From contig NZ_NIZW01000038.1 of NCBI RefSeq assembly GCF_002727185.1, positions 1 to 58,145 of the forward strand: a stretch of DNA of 58,145 bases. Direction: 5' to 3'. Position 1 is the stretch's first letter. Each line of letters opens with the position of its first letter. This stretch comes from Rhodopirellula bahusiensis (GTDB lineage Bacteria; Planctomycetota; Planctomycetia; Pirellulales; Pirellulaceae). A model generated the notes under the pieces. That model was not told where the DNA came from. It saw only the letters and a program-made list of their open reading frames with translations, and ran no database searches. The position numbers and the translations under genes are program-made. This document shows, piece by piece, positions 1-9,581 of this stretch.

Positions 1-180
1 CGCCAAACCAATCAAGTACCGGCACGATGTAAACAAAGAAATCGAAACCACATGACAAAAACCACTTGTCAAACCTAGGACTTCATAGTCGGTACGGTTC
101 AGCGGGCGGCGGCGGACGACTCGCAAGCAGACGGAAAAACGCACCACCGCCGCTCCTTTGCAACCGATGGTTCGCCGAAT
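1..180. other. Left edge, no gene assigned
   Basis: No supported gene is seen here. A minus-strand frame runs off the left edge from about position 50 and encodes a short hydrophobic stretch, but there is too little of it to call a gene. Confidence 0.4.
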
Positions 181-810
181 CTACGAGACCCAAGAAGCAC
201 CAAGGTCAACAATGTTCCACTTCCCATTCAGCTTCTTGTACGTCGCCGTTGAAGCACCACCGCCGAGCGGGCAGCACCAAACACCGGTTTCGACATCAGC
301 TTCAGTATCGCTAATCCATCGCTTGATAGTGATCCATTCCATCCATGTCTCAGATTGCTTGCCTTTTTGCAGGACCGTGCCGTCGACGAGATGCGCATTC
401 CCCGTATCAAGCCGATATTTCCCTGCGATGGGTATTCCCTCGGTCGTTTCCTTGGGAAACGGCATCCAATTCCCATGTTCCCCCCAATCATCCATTGGCG
501 TGAGCGTCAGGAAGTAGACGCGGTCGGGCGACGGTTCATCCAATTCGGAAATTAGGTGCCGATACAAATCGATGTCGCGATGTTCAAGTGGCTTTGGTTG
601 CTTTACCGTCTCTTCTTTCTGAGGCGATGCCGACGCAATCTCGACTGCTTTCGCTTCCTCAATCGTTGGATCAAAGCCGTCATTGGCAGCAGGGAGGTCG
701 TCGTCCGACAGCGCTGGACGCTCGGCGACCTTAACGTTGTCGCGCGATTGGCAACCAACGAAGAGCAGCATCGGTGCCAATACCAAGACGTTCAAGATTG
801 AGTTGGTCAT
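181..810 (-). CDS. Putative lipoprotein of unknown function
   Basis: This 209-residue protein begins with a lipoprotein signal peptide: a hydrophobic stretch at residues 5-18 followed by a lipobox ending in Gly19-Cys20. It is therefore probably exported and lipid-anchored. The next 70 residues are polar and rich in Asp, Glu and Pro, like a linker. The C-terminal half (about 80-209) has several Trp residues and a Cys-Cys pair and looks like a small folded domain. I do not recognise the family. It stands alone, with no partner close enough to form an operon. Confidence 0.75.
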   Translation of the reverse strand: MTNSILNVLVLAPMLLFVGCQSRDNVKVAERPALSDDDLPAANDGFDPTIEEAKAVEIASASPQKEETVKQPKPLEHRDIDLYRHLISELDEPSPDRVYFLTLTPMDDWGEHGNWMPFPKETTEGIPIAGKYRLDTGNAHLVDGTVLQKGKQSETWMEWITIKRWISDTEADVETGVWCCPLGGGASTATYKKLNGKWNIVDLGASWVS

Positions 811-1345
811 TCGATGGATATTATCTGTCGACGAACGATGTAATTACCCACGGTTGGGCCGGAGATAAGGTCGCGAGAAAGGTGTTATCGCGGGGTATGC
901 CTTGGATGTTATCGCCGGTTCCACGGACGTTGTCGCCGGTTGGCGTTAATTCCGAGTATGAGGTGCCCCCCACAGTGGGTCAAGCAGTTGGGAATTCGTA
1001 CCACCAAGGGGAATCTCGGCAGGTTCTTTGTCGCGACCAGTGGTTGGAGGGTTGAGCAGATCCAACTGATTCGCAATGCGCCGCTGCCGAATCTCTGGTC
1101 CAAAGTGGTGAGCGTGGCACCCGTTTAAAAATTGGAAGCTCAGCAGGTAACCATGTACCCTGGCTGAGAGCGAAGGGGGCTCCGGGCAAAAAACGAAAGC
1201 GGGCTGGCCCAAGCTGGGAAACGGTTTGTGCTCGCCCTGCTTCGACTCGCTGGTCTGGCACCGGTGCGGCCCGCTGTCTGCCCCCTCACCGTTTATCCAA
1301 TGCCTGTTCGATCCTCAAGCCGCCACGACGGTCAGAGGTTTCTGT
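811..1345. other. Intergenic stretch without a recognised gene
   Basis: About 535 bases lie between two minus-strand genes. Short overlapping frames exist on both strands, but none has a signal peptide, a recognisable domain or a good start. I see no RNA gene or clear hairpin. It may hold the promoter of the lipoprotein gene near 811-850, or decayed sequence. Confidence 0.5.
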
Positions 1346-2395
1346 TCAGTCCGCCTGATGTCGTGCGTTCTGCGGTACCCAAGTGAATCGACCCCAGTTC
1401 TTCTTATGAGGCACAATCGGCAACTCCTTGTTGCCAGAATTAGTTTCGATCACGACCTTGGGACCGCCCCTTTCTGGATCCGGAAAAGCCCGAGTGACAA
1501 ATCCATCGGGTGACCAAGTGGGATCATCTCCACGCCCAACTTTTCGCTTGTTCTTTCCATCGTTGCCGACAATCCAAACATGCCAGGTTTGAGTGATCTG
1601 CCTGTCTCTTTCGTGATCCTGCTTCCCGGTGAATTGGCTCAGGTGGGTCATCTCCACGCCTTCCCAATGAGCAATCCATTGGCCATCCGGCGACCAAGCG
1701 GGAACCTTTTGTTCGACCGGTAGTTGGAGCGTCTCTTCGAGATCGCGGGTAACGGTGGAAATCGCTCGAGCGTTGCCTCCATCGAGATCGCTCATCCAGA
1801 TACGCATCGGGCCGCTTCGGTTGGAGACGAAAGCGATCTTATCGCCGCGGGGCGAAACCGATGGCATCGAGTTGCTGAATTTGATTTGCTCGGGATCGGT
1901 GAACAGTCTGCGCGATTCACCGGTTTCCGTGTTCATGAGGTGAATCTGGCTATCATGCGAAGGATCCTTTCCCGGCTTTGGCTTCATCCAAACCACGTGT
2001 TTCGAGTCAGGCACCCAAGACGGCAGCAGATTGTTTCCGCGATTGATAAGTGCACGGGCATTCTTGCCATCGAGATCAGAAACCCAAAGCGACAGACCGT
2101 GGCCGACCTGTTGAACATAAGCCAGCCTCTTACCGTCGGGAGAACAAGCGGGCATGCGGCAGCCGAGCTGGGAATGCGTCAGCTGGCGGCTGTTTGATCC
2201 GTCCTCGTTCATGCGGTAGAGCTGGAGGATACCGTTGTCATCGGTATGGCTGACGACGACTTCGCGCAGGCGCGCTTCTGAATTCGCCTCGATTGAAGCT
2301 GGTGTCGTCTGGGGATATTCTGCGCTCGCGCTGCAAGCCAATGCGAACAGCGCCAAGCCACTCATAAGAAAGAACACACATCTCTTTGCATCCAT
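1346..2395 (-). CDS. Secreted TolB-like (PD40/WD40-type) beta-propeller protein
   Basis: This 349-residue protein starts with a signal peptide (MDAKRCVFFLMSGLALFALA, then CSASA). The ATG at 2395 is chosen because GGAGGAG lies about 10 bases upstream. A TTG 21 bases further upstream would place this ribosome site inside the coding region. The body carries repeated propeller signatures: SPDGKRLAYV, SPRGDKIAFVSNRSG and SPDGQWIAHW, each followed by W-x-S-D-L-D-G type strands. Such domains in TolB and related proteins bind proteins or sugars at the cell surface. It lies downstream of the FecR/ECF pair on the same strand, with a hairpin repeat between, so it may belong to that regulon. The exact function is unknown. 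Confidence 0.85.
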   Translation of the reverse strand: MDAKRCVFFLMSGLALFALACSASAEYPQTTPASIEANSEARLREVVVSHTDDNGILQLYRMNEDGSNSRQLTHSQLGCRMPACSPDGKRLAYVQQVGHGLSLWVSDLDGKNARALINRGNNLLPSWVPDSKHVVWMKPKPGKDPSHDSQIHLMNTETGESRRLFTDPEQIKFSNSMPSVSPRGDKIAFVSNRSGPMRIWMSDLDGGNARAISTVTRDLEETLQLPVEQKVPAWSPDGQWIAHWEGVEMTHLSQFTGKQDHERDRQITQTWHVWIVGNDGKNKRKVGRGDDPTWSPDGFVTRAFPDPERGGPKVVIETNSGNKELPIVPHKKNWGRFTWVPQNARHQAD

Positions 2396-2442
2396 CGTCC
2401 AAACTCCTCCGGTCAACGACTGCTGAACTGCGGGTCGCGAAT

Positions 2443-2504
2443 CTCGTCAAGAGATTCGATCGTGATTCTAACTGGCCGAAAGTCTTGACGACTTTCGTAC
2501 GAGC
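2443..2504. repeat. Imperfect inverted repeat, family B
   Basis: The core CGTCAAGA...TCTTGACG sits in longer imperfect arms around a short loop. It matches the better-preserved hairpin at 4474-4541. It lies just upstream of the TolB-like gene, between it and the FecR-like gene. Confidence 0.7.
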
Positions 2505-2516
2505 TACCAAAGGTGA

Positions 2517-3878
2517 TCACTTGCGGCGATTGGCGAGTTTGATTTCGCTGATTCGCATTCCCGATGGCGTCTCGGAATGGGTAAAGCTCCAAACTCCGTT
2601 GACGAACAATCCCTCGGGGGACGGTGCGAGTTTGTCCTTGTATGCCGCAACGGACGGGTCGAGCTCGAAGTCGGATAGATCGGCTCGGGCGACGAAATTT
2701 CCTGAAGCGTCGCGATGAACACTGCACGTTGCCCGAAATTTGCCCGCGAAATCACCGTTGGCGTAAGCGACTTGAATTCCAAAGTAGATCTGAGTTTCGA
2801 CGTCGATCTTTCCATGGATTTCAAAGTGTGAGTCCTCGTTGACTTCAACAGGGGCGCCTTCCTCGCTGCGTACTCCCAACCCCAACAAGTAGAGGACCAC
2901 ATTGGGATTTTGCTCGGGGACAAAAGCCACGGCCTTCAGTGATGCCGGGGAAGTTTCGGTGGCAGCGATCCATTTACCAAAGGTCTCATCGGGACCTTGG
3001 TCAATGCGACTTTCCCAGTTGCGAACCACGCTTGCGATTTGCCTGCGTTCGAAGTCTTGGTCCGCCGCAGCGACGACGCGATGATTCGCTGACACATCGA
3101 TTTCCTTGCCATCGCTGGTGCGCGTAACACGCACCGTTCCTTCTCGGACGATGACTGCGGTGGTCGGCAGCTCGGCCTCGACGTCGAAGCTCGTTCCCAA
3201 CACGGTTAGCGTCGCGGTACGAGTTTGAATGACCATCGGATTTCCATCCGGTTGCGGAGCCACATCGGCAGACATACGGCCTTCACGCAGACGCAATCGC
3301 TTCTGCCCATCGTCGCTGAACGTCAACATGGACGCGCCGGAGATCGCGACCTCGGAGCCGTCGTTGAACTGTAATTCGAACCAACAATCCGGCGAGAGTC
3401 CTTCAATCGTGCCCCCAGCCAAATCGGTGCCGACACTGATATCACGCACCAACTCGCCCCGATCTCCGGTCCAAATCAGCGAACCGCTCAGGCCGGTGAT
3501 ATGGGCGACGGAGCCACTAGTTGGATCAATGGCGTTGACGTCAGAATCCCTCGTCAGCAGTGCGTAGGACAGTAAAAGAATCGTTGTCGCCGCGATGGCG
3601 AGCATCGCGCGCATCAGCTTGGGCGTTCGCCACGGTTGCTTATCGTCATTGCTGGCGAGCAAAGATTCCATTTCGGATGGACGATCACCACCGGCGCGAA
3701 CCACTTCGGCCAACTCGGTATCCCAGGTGGCCTGTCGCACAAAATCTTCGCGAAGCGAGGCATCGCTATCGAGCCATCCCGCTAGTTGTTCCTGTTCACG
3801 CTGGTTCAGCTCACCACGCAAGTGGCGCTCAACCAGATCATTCCACACGTCATCATTGGGTTTGCCAGAATCGCTCAT
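2517..3878 (-). CDS. FecR-like membrane protein, probable anti-sigma/regulator
   Basis: This 453-residue protein has a cytoplasmic N-terminus (1-85), resembling the short helical region of FecR-type regulators in planctomycetes. One membrane segment follows at about 88-108, then a periplasmic FecR domain at about 150-290 with the run LTVLGTSFDVEAE. The C-terminal 340-453 is beta-rich and unassigned. It lies 34 bases downstream of an ECF sigma factor on the same strand, the classic arrangement for a sigma factor and its membrane-bound regulator. Role inferred: controlling that sigma factor in response to a signal outside the inner membrane. No ligand can be predicted. Confidence 0.88.
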   Translation of the reverse strand: MSDSGKPNDDVWNDLVERHLRGELNQREQEQLAGWLDSDASLREDFVRQATWDTELAEVVRAGGDRPSEMESLLASNDDKQPWRTPKLMRAMLAIAATTILLLSYALLTRDSDVNAIDPTSGSVAHITGLSGSLIWTGDRGELVRDISVGTDLAGGTIEGLSPDCWFELQFNDGSEVAISGASMLTFSDDGQKRLRLREGRMSADVAPQPDGNPMVIQTRTATLTVLGTSFDVEAELPTTAVIVREGTVRVTRTSDGKEIDVSANHRVVAAADQDFERRQIASVVRNWESRIDQGPDETFGKWIAATETSPASLKAVAFVPEQNPNVVLYLLGLGVRSEEGAPVEVNEDSHFEIHGKIDVETQIYFGIQVAYANGDFAGKFRATCSVHRDASGNFVARADLSDFELDPSVAAYKDKLAPSPEGLFVNGVWSFTHSETPSGMRISEIKLANRRK

Positions 3879-3912
3879 TGCACTGCATCGCCCCGTTTGG
3901 CTGTATTACCCA

Positions 3913-4449
3913 TCAGGCTGGCCTCAGTTTGGATTCAACACACTCGCGAACTTGCTTTTTAGCTCGGAACAACGATTTTCGGACGGCTTCGATCGACATA
4001 CTCAATCGCTCACCGATCTGCGGGTAACCCAGTTCGTCTGCCATACGCGATTTCAGGACTTTTTGCGCCCGCTCAGGAAGCATCTCAACGCAATTCACCA
4101 AGGCATCTCTTCGTTGGTCGGATTCGGCTTGCGAACGCGACTGTTGAAATTCTTCAAACGCAGCATCAACGGAATCATCCAGCACGCGTTCGATCAGGCT
4201 GCGATCGCGGTGATAGCGATCTTTTGCCTTCAAGACCTCGATTCGAACGATCGCCCGACACCATGCCAGCAGTGAAGTCCCATCTTGGAAGCTTTCGTGC
4301 TTCTTGACCACGATGAGAAATGCTTCCTGGACGGCATCTTCGGCGGCGGAATAGTTGCCCAACAAGGACCGGGCATACGCCAACAACTCTTCGCGGAGCT
4401 CGAAGGCTGCTCGTAGCACATGTTCGCGATGTTCGTCGGAGCCGGTCAT
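3913..4449 (-). CDS. ECF-family RNA polymerase sigma factor
   Basis: This 178-residue protein has the two domains of ECF sigma factors. Region 2, about residues 18-85, contains LLGNYSAAEDAVQEAFLIV for core binding and -10 recognition. Region 4, about 110-168, contains LPERAQKVLKSRMADELGY and a helix-turn-helix (YPQIGERLSMSIEAVRKSLF) for -35 recognition. No extra C-terminal domain is present. It is the first gene of a pair with the FecR-like gene 34 bases downstream, so the two are almost certainly co-transcribed. A hairpin repeat lies 25 bases upstream of the start. The target promoters cannot be read from this window. Confidence 0.93.
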   Translation of the reverse strand: MTGSDEHREHVLRAAFELREELLAYARSLLGNYSAAEDAVQEAFLIVVKKHESFQDGTSLLAWCRAIVRIEVLKAKDRYHRDRSLIERVLDDSVDAAFEEFQQSRSQAESDQRRDALVNCVEMLPERAQKVLKSRMADELGYPQIGERLSMSIEAVRKSLFRAKKQVRECVESKLRPA

Positions 4450-4473
4450 GGTTGCCTTGGTCTAGCGAGAGAC

Positions 4474-4541
4474 GTAGCGGAAGTCGTCAAGACTTTCGGC
4501 AATTTGCGGGAGCGGCCGAAAGTCTTGACGAGTTTCGCTAC
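4474..4541. repeat. Hairpin repeat, family B
   Basis: Two 27-base arms (4474-4500 and 4515-4541) match at 25 of 27 positions around a 14-base loop. Each arm contains CGTCAAGACTTTCGGC or its complement. A second, more diverged copy is at 2443-2504. Both lie just upstream of a minus-strand gene. Confidence 0.85.
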
Positions 4542-4791
4542 CAATCGCACTTTTCGAAAGTCTGCACTTTCATACCTGGAATCACGGCACCATCGTGGAC
4601 ATCCGATTTGCAGATTTTGAGGGTTTTCTGGCGGTAACGCACCCGGACCGGCAAATTTGACTGTTCAACTTTGCGGGATATTCGCTCTGGCGCGGCCAGC
4701 GTCACAATCGCTCATGGCGGAATGACCGGAGCAACGATAACAACCCGAGGAGAAACCAGATTGACTTAGCAACGAGCGTTCATTTTTTAGC

Positions 4792-4845
4792 GTAGTGGAT
4801 GAGGCTACGAGTCCGGTCACACGGGACTCGCAACTTCGTCCACTG
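4792..4845. repeat. Palindromic repeat, family A (diverged copy)
   Basis: The left arm GTAGTGGATGAGGCTACGAG and a diverged reverse complement at about 4823-4845 form a stem of roughly 24 bases. The same word, with perfect arms, occurs at 15370-15435. Confidence 0.8.
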
Positions 4846-4918
4846 CGAAATGCGTTTCTGATTCATCGTGCGTTGCTTCCCTACACAAATAGCCAGCCGT
4901 GCAGACGCCGGTTGCAAC

Positions 4919-7900
4919 ATGCGAGGTTTCTTCGTGCGGACTGAAAATCGAAAGCGACTTCGACGATTGGCCTTGATGGCTGTCCTGGTGCAGTCGTTCG
5001 CGGGTTGCTCGCAAACGCAGCATCGGCTCAACGCGGATCGTGAGGCCTATTGCACGATTGCCGAACGGAACCATGACCCTCGCTGGTCAGAGCCGGATGT
5101 CAGCATCGATATGGATCCGCGAAGTCGGTATTTCGATCCGTACAATCCGGATTGTTCACCGATGCCTTGGGATGATCCAGCTTCGCATCGGTACATGCAC
5201 TGCGTGGATGGTAAGAAGGGTTGGAAGCACTGGGGACGCAATGGCGTGCGAGCTCAACTTGAAAACCCTCAATGGCGGGTTCAGTTGGCTGAGTACGCGG
5301 AACTGACCGAGCAGAACGAAGTCAAGCTGGACGTCGATTCTGCTGTGCGGTTGGCTTATGTCAATTCACCGCAGAATCAGAATGCGTTGGAAACACTCTA
5401 CCTGACATCGTTGGATGTGACGGGAGAGCGGTTTCGATTGGACACCCAGTTCTTTGGTGGCACCGGAGTGGCGTATCGTCACCAAGGCAATCTGGAACCG
5501 GCAACGATCGGCTTCAATCCATTGCTTAATCGCTACGTTGTGGCGGGACCATTCGATGTGCCTGAGATCAATCGTTTAGCGGTTACCGACGACCTTTCAG
5601 CGAGCCGCCGGTTTGCGACTGCTGGCGAAGTGCTGGTCGGTTTTGCGAATTCCTTTGCATTTGAATTCACCGGCAGCGATGTCAACCTTGCCAGTTCACT
5701 TGCCAACTTCTCGTTTATCCAGCCCTTGTTGCGAGGTGCTGGTCGCGATGTCGCACTGGAGCAATTGACACTCAGCGAACGCAGACTGCTGGCAAACCTC
5801 CGAGCTTACAGTCAGTTTCGTCAGGGATTTTTCACGCAAATTGTGATTGGTGAACTTGGAGTCACCGGTCCGCAACGTTTTGGTCCGACGACCAATCTGC
5901 AGTCGTTCTCGGGATTCGGCGGAGTCAACGGATACCTTGGCCTGCTTCAACAAGCACAGCAGATTCGCTACACCGAGGACAACCTACGTCTGCAACTACG
6001 CACCCTCGATCGCTTGGAAGCACTCTACGAAAACGAATTGATCGACATTGTTCAAGTGGATCAGTTTCGACAGAACATCGAAGTCACTCGCGCCAATCTG
6101 CTTGATCAAACCAATGGCCTTCAACTGGCGATCGACAACTACACCACACAGGTTCTTGGTTTGCCGTCGGACTTGCCGATCGAACTGGACGAGGACTTGA
6201 TGGAGCAATTCCAGCTGATTCCATCGGAGACGGTGCTGCTGGCGGACGAACTGCTAGAGTTGCAGCAACGAATCGGCAACATCGGTGAACTGTTTAGTCT
6301 GACCGCCCGCCTTGAAATTCTCGCTGAGCAGCTGCCTCGCCTCGCCGAGCAAGACTTCGTTGACGTCGATCTTGCCCTTGGCCAACTCAAAGGCATTGTC
6401 GATGCCACCGGACGACAGCTTTTTGATTTGCCGAGTGATTTCGCCGGCGTGGAAGACCAATTAGACGACAGGATCGAGGAGTTTGGTGCATCCGAGCGAA
6501 AGTCACTCCAGGAAGCCTTGTCGATTCTTGAGAAAGAAGAAGGACGCGAGGAGTTGGTGCAACAGTTTGCTGAGGCGTCCATGCGACTGGAAGAAATCCT
6601 CGGCTCGATGAATGAGGAGAACCTGGGGGACTTGGTTGATGCCAATTCCGACTTGTTTACCGATATCCTGTCGCTCAGCCGCGGGGTCGTGCTGATTCAG
6701 TCTGCAGCAGGAAATTTGGCACTGGAGCCTGAAGGCGTGCTGGCCGATGCGGAGCGACTGATCGAGCCAGCTCGCGAATTATTCGCGGTCGCACGCCGTG
6801 ACTTGGAGCGAATGGAGGAGACTGCCCCTGAGCGTGAGCGATTCATGCGTGACGAAGAGAAGGCAAGGTTTCGGCTCGATCGAGTCAGATTGAATGAGCG
6901 ATTGAGTGATCTGGAGTTCGGCGATTCGGGTTTGGCGAATACGATTTCCGAGTTGTACCGCTTGCGAGATGGCTACTCGATCGAGCAACGTGTGGCAACC
7001 ATTGGCGGGCTGACCGGATGGATTCAATCGTATCTGCAGCTGATTGAGCGACTTGCCCTGGTGCCGGCGCAAGCACGCTTGGAGGTCGTTACGGTTGATG
7101 ACGTGGATTTGGAACCTGAAGCTGCTTTCCAAATCGCGTTGGAGAATCGACTTGATTTTATGAATGGTCGCGCAGCATTGGTGGATCGCTGGCGAGCGAT
7201 CCAGGTAGCTGCCGACGCTTTGCAATCGGACTTGAGTATCACAGGCAGTGGCGACGTGCGAACCGCCACGAACAACCCGGTCGATTTTCGAGCGTCCACG
7301 AGTAGGCTGCGACTTGGGGTCGAGTTTGACGCACCGTTGGCTCGACTGCTCGAACGCAACGGATACCGCGAGGCTCTGATTGACTATCAACGCAACCGCC
7401 GTAATTTGATTCAATCTCAAGATCAGCTTCAGCTCGGTTTGCGTGCGCTGCTGCGAACGCTCCAGCAGCGAAAGTTGCAACTGGAGATTCAACGTCGCGC
7501 GGTCACCATCGCGCTTCGGCGAGTCGATCAAACCGAACTGTCGCTGTTGACTCCTCCACCCCAGGGACAGCCGGGCGCGCGACCTCAAATCAATCCCACG
7601 ACGGCAATCAACTTGCTGGCAGCACAAAGCGCGTTGCAAAACTCTCAGAACAGCTTCTTGGCGGCGTGGCTGAACTACTACGCCGCGCGGATTCGTCTCT
7701 ACCGTGAACTGGGCGTCATGCAGCTGGATCCTACAGGGAAGTGGATCGAGAACTCCGTCGAGTTCAATTCGGGTGATGCTTCCAACACTGCCACGGAAGA
7801 CGTTGAACCATTGCCGCCCCCGGTCCCGATCGAAGTGTTTGAGATTGACGTGGTCGGGCAACAGGATTTGGATCAGCAGGAGGGGGGACCTGCCAGGAGC

Positions 7901-8014
7901 GGACCGGTGACAATTTCACAGCGAGGAACCGAGGATGCTCCGGCGGTGAAAAAGACGCATCATCCGCTGGTGAGAATGGCTGAAAAAATAACGGGTTTCG
8001 AAAAAAATCGGTAG
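4919..8014 (+). CDS. TolC-family outer membrane efflux lipoprotein with large central insertion
   Basis: This 1031-residue protein has a lipoprotein signal: a basic start, a hydrophobic stretch and a lipobox FAGC with Cys30. The ATG at 4919 is preferred over one 51 bases upstream because it places this signal correctly. The N-terminal part (about 150-440) and the C-terminal part (about 740-960) resemble the two structural repeats of TolC-type channel proteins, including GxR-x-LL-type and long heptad regions. Between them lies a helical, Glu- and Leu-rich insertion of about 280 residues. Usual family length is 450-550. The gene heads an operon with three adaptors and an ABC transporter, so it is the likely exit duct. 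The substrate is unknown. Confidence 0.85.
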   Translation: MRGFFVRTENRKRLRRLALMAVLVQSFAGCSQTQHRLNADREAYCTIAERNHDPRWSEPDVSIDMDPRSRYFDPYNPDCSPMPWDDPASHRYMHCVDGKKGWKHWGRNGVRAQLENPQWRVQLAEYAELTEQNEVKLDVDSAVRLAYVNSPQNQNALETLYLTSLDVTGERFRLDTQFFGGTGVAYRHQGNLEPATIGFNPLLNRYVVAGPFDVPEINRLAVTDDLSASRRFATAGEVLVGFANSFAFEFTGSDVNLASSLANFSFIQPLLRGAGRDVALEQLTLSERRLLANLRAYSQFRQGFFTQIVIGELGVTGPQRFGPTTNLQSFSGFGGVNGYLGLLQQAQQIRYTEDNLRLQLRTLDRLEALYENELIDIVQVDQFRQNIEVTRANLLDQTNGLQLAIDNYTTQVLGLPSDLPIELDEDLMEQFQLIPSETVLLADELLELQQRIGNIGELFSLTARLEILAEQLPRLAEQDFVDVDLALGQLKGIVDATGRQLFDLPSDFAGVEDQLDDRIEEFGASERKSLQEALSILEKEEGREELVQQFAEASMRLEEILGSMNEENLGDLVDANSDLFTDILSLSRGVVLIQSAAGNLALEPEGVLADAERLIEPARELFAVARRDLERMEETAPERERFMRDEEKARFRLDRVRLNERLSDLEFGDSGLANTISELYRLRDGYSIEQRVATIGGLTGWIQSYLQLIERLALVPAQARLEVVTVDDVDLEPEAAFQIALENRLDFMNGRAALVDRWRAIQVAADALQSDLSITGSGDVRTATNNPVDFRASTSRLRLGVEFDAPLARLLERNGYREALIDYQRNRRNLIQSQDQLQLGLRALLRTLQQRKLQLEIQRRAVTIALRRVDQTELSLLTPPPQGQPGARPQINPTTAINLLAAQSALQNSQNSFLAAWLNYYAARIRLYRELGVMQLDPTGKWIENSVEFNSGDASNTATEDVEPLPPPVPIEVFEIDVVGQQDLDQQEGGPARSGPVTISQRGTEDAPAVKKTHHPLVRMAEKITGFEKNR

Positions 8015-8090
8015 ATTATTGTCCACGATCGAATTGGCGCGTGGGTTTGTCTACTAGGCTTGAATCCCCCGCCTTTCTTGAGACCTCACC

Positions 8091-9581
8091 TTGTCAACAA
8101 CAGACGTTCTTGCCACAGCAACCCCGAAATCTGCCGAGCGAATTTTCGTGCGGATCTTCGTCATGGTTGGTGTGCTTGCGATTGCTGGGGGGGCGGCTGC
8201 GGTCGGGCTATCATCGGGCGAGACCGCGGACAGCATGCCGCTGCTGTCCCACTCAATTTCCCGTGGGAAATTGACCGTATCGGTGACCGAGCAAGGTACG
8301 CTCGAAAGCTCCAACAATACCGAAATCAAGTGCAAGGTTCGTGGCTTCTCTCTCGTCACCTACGTCGTACCGGCGGGCACCGTCGTCGAAGAAGGCCAGG
8401 AGTTGGTGCGTCTGGATACCAAGGTCATCGAAGAGCAACACAGTCTGACCAAGACCAATACATTCATCGCCGAAGCCACCTTGGCCCAATCGCAAGCCAA
8501 CGTTGAGAAGGCGGAGATCTCCATCGAAGCCTACGAGAAAGGAAGGTTTCGTTCGCAACTACAAGCCTTGGAAAAAGATCTTGCGGCGCACAAGCGAAAT
8601 CTTCAAACGGCTCGCAAAATGTACCAGCGTTCCGAGTCGCTTTTCCGACAAGGCTACGTGACGCAGTTGCAAGTCGAAGGCGAAGCGTTCACGGTGACAC
8701 AAGCTGAGTTAGAGTTGAAGGTCAAAGAGACCGAGATCAAGGTCCTGAAAGAGTTCACTCGCAAGATGCAACTTGAAACGCTCAGTGGCAACAAGACCGC
8801 AAGCGAATCGAAGCTCGCCGCTGACCAGGCCGGACTTGCGATGGAGATCAAACGACGCGACCGTGCCGCACAGGAGCTTGAAGATTGCGTGATTCGAGCC
8901 GAGAAAAGTGGGCTGGTCATTTATCCGTCCGCCGCTTCGTGGAAATCCACACCGGACATTACCGAAGGGGCATCGGTGCGGAAGGATCAAGTCCTGTTGC
9001 TGATGCCGGACCTGACTCAGATGCAAGTTAAACTGGGAGTCCATGAATCTGTCATCGAACGTGTTCGCCCTGGACTGAAAGCGATCGTGACGTTGCCCGA
9101 CCGAACTCTGGAGGCAACCGTCTCGGAAGTCGCCACCGTCACGCGGCCCGCCGGATGGTGGACCGGCAATGTGGTCAAGTATGACACGATCATCGAATTG
9201 CCCGCCGACGAGGGCCTCAAGCCCGGTATGAGTGCGGAGGTCGATATCATTCTGGCGGTTCACGAAGACGTGCTGACGATTCCGGTCGCGGCTGTTGTCG
9301 AGACGGAGGACGGAACTTTCTGCTGGGTAAAGTCTGAAGCTGGTCCACAGAAGCGTTTGATCGAATTGGGCGACAGCAACGATGTCTTCATTGAGGTCCT
9401 CGCGGGACTGACGGAAGGTGACGAGGTTGTGTTGAATCCGACGGCGTTGATCAGTGAGGCCGAAGAAGACGCTCGAACAACTCTCTCTCAACAGCAATCG
9501 GAAACTGCTCAGAAGGCGAAGGCGAGTAGCGATGCGAGTCAAGACACTGAGGCGACCGAGGGACTGGAGGCCGGTTCATGA
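8091..9581 (+). CDS. HlyD/MacA-type efflux adaptor, copy 1
   Basis: This 496-residue periplasmic adaptor (membrane fusion protein) begins at a TTG at 8091; an ATG at 8163 is the main alternative. A membrane anchor lies at about residues 20-42. The lipoyl/barrel-sandwich half (about 55-110, with TVSVTEQGTLESSNNTEIKC) is followed by a long coiled-coil hairpin (about 120-240), the second lipoyl half (GLVIYP...), then beta-barrel and membrane-proximal domains containing MPDLTQMQVKLGVHES. It would link the inner-membrane ABC transporter to the TolC-type duct. It is 76 bases downstream of that gene and overlaps copy 2 by four bases (ATGA), so the two are translationally coupled. The C-terminal 40 residues are low-complexity. 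Confidence 0.9.
   Translation: MSTTDVLATATPKSAERIFVRIFVMVGVLAIAGGAAAVGLSSGETADSMPLLSHSISRGKLTVSVTEQGTLESSNNTEIKCKVRGFSLVTYVVPAGTVVEEGQELVRLDTKVIEEQHSLTKTNTFIAEATLAQSQANVEKAEISIEAYEKGRFRSQLQALEKDLAAHKRNLQTARKMYQRSESLFRQGYVTQLQVEGEAFTVTQAELELKVKETEIKVLKEFTRKMQLETLSGNKTASESKLAADQAGLAMEIKRRDRAAQELEDCVIRAEKSGLVIYPSAASWKSTPDITEGASVRKDQVLLLMPDLTQMQVKLGVHESVIERVRPGLKAIVTLPDRTLEATVSEVATVTRPAGWWTGNVVKYDTIIELPADEGLKPGMSAEVDIILAVHEDVLTIPVAAVVETEDGTFCWVKSEAGPQKRLIELGDSNDVFIEVLAGLTEGDEVVLNPTALISEAEEDARTTLSQQQSETAQKAKASSDASQDTEATEGLEAGS

Larger units (their letters stand above)
4450..4918. other. Intergenic region between divergent sigma-factor and efflux genes
   Basis: These 469 bases separate divergent genes and should hold promoters for both. 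I can identify only two repeats, a family B hairpin (4474-4541) and a family A palindrome (4792-4845). No gene or RNA is evident in the rest. Confidence 0.6.

Noticed and set aside
1..60. Possible membrane-protein fragment on the minus strand at the left edge
   Set aside because: Fewer than 20 codons are visible, without a convincing start.
6779..7861. Minus-strand frame of 360 codons
   Set aside because: It lies entirely opposite the TolC-type gene and has no domain or start signal.
8709..9542. Minus-strand frame of 277 codons
   Set aside because: It is a shadow of the first adaptor gene, with Arg/Asp-rich composition and no motif.
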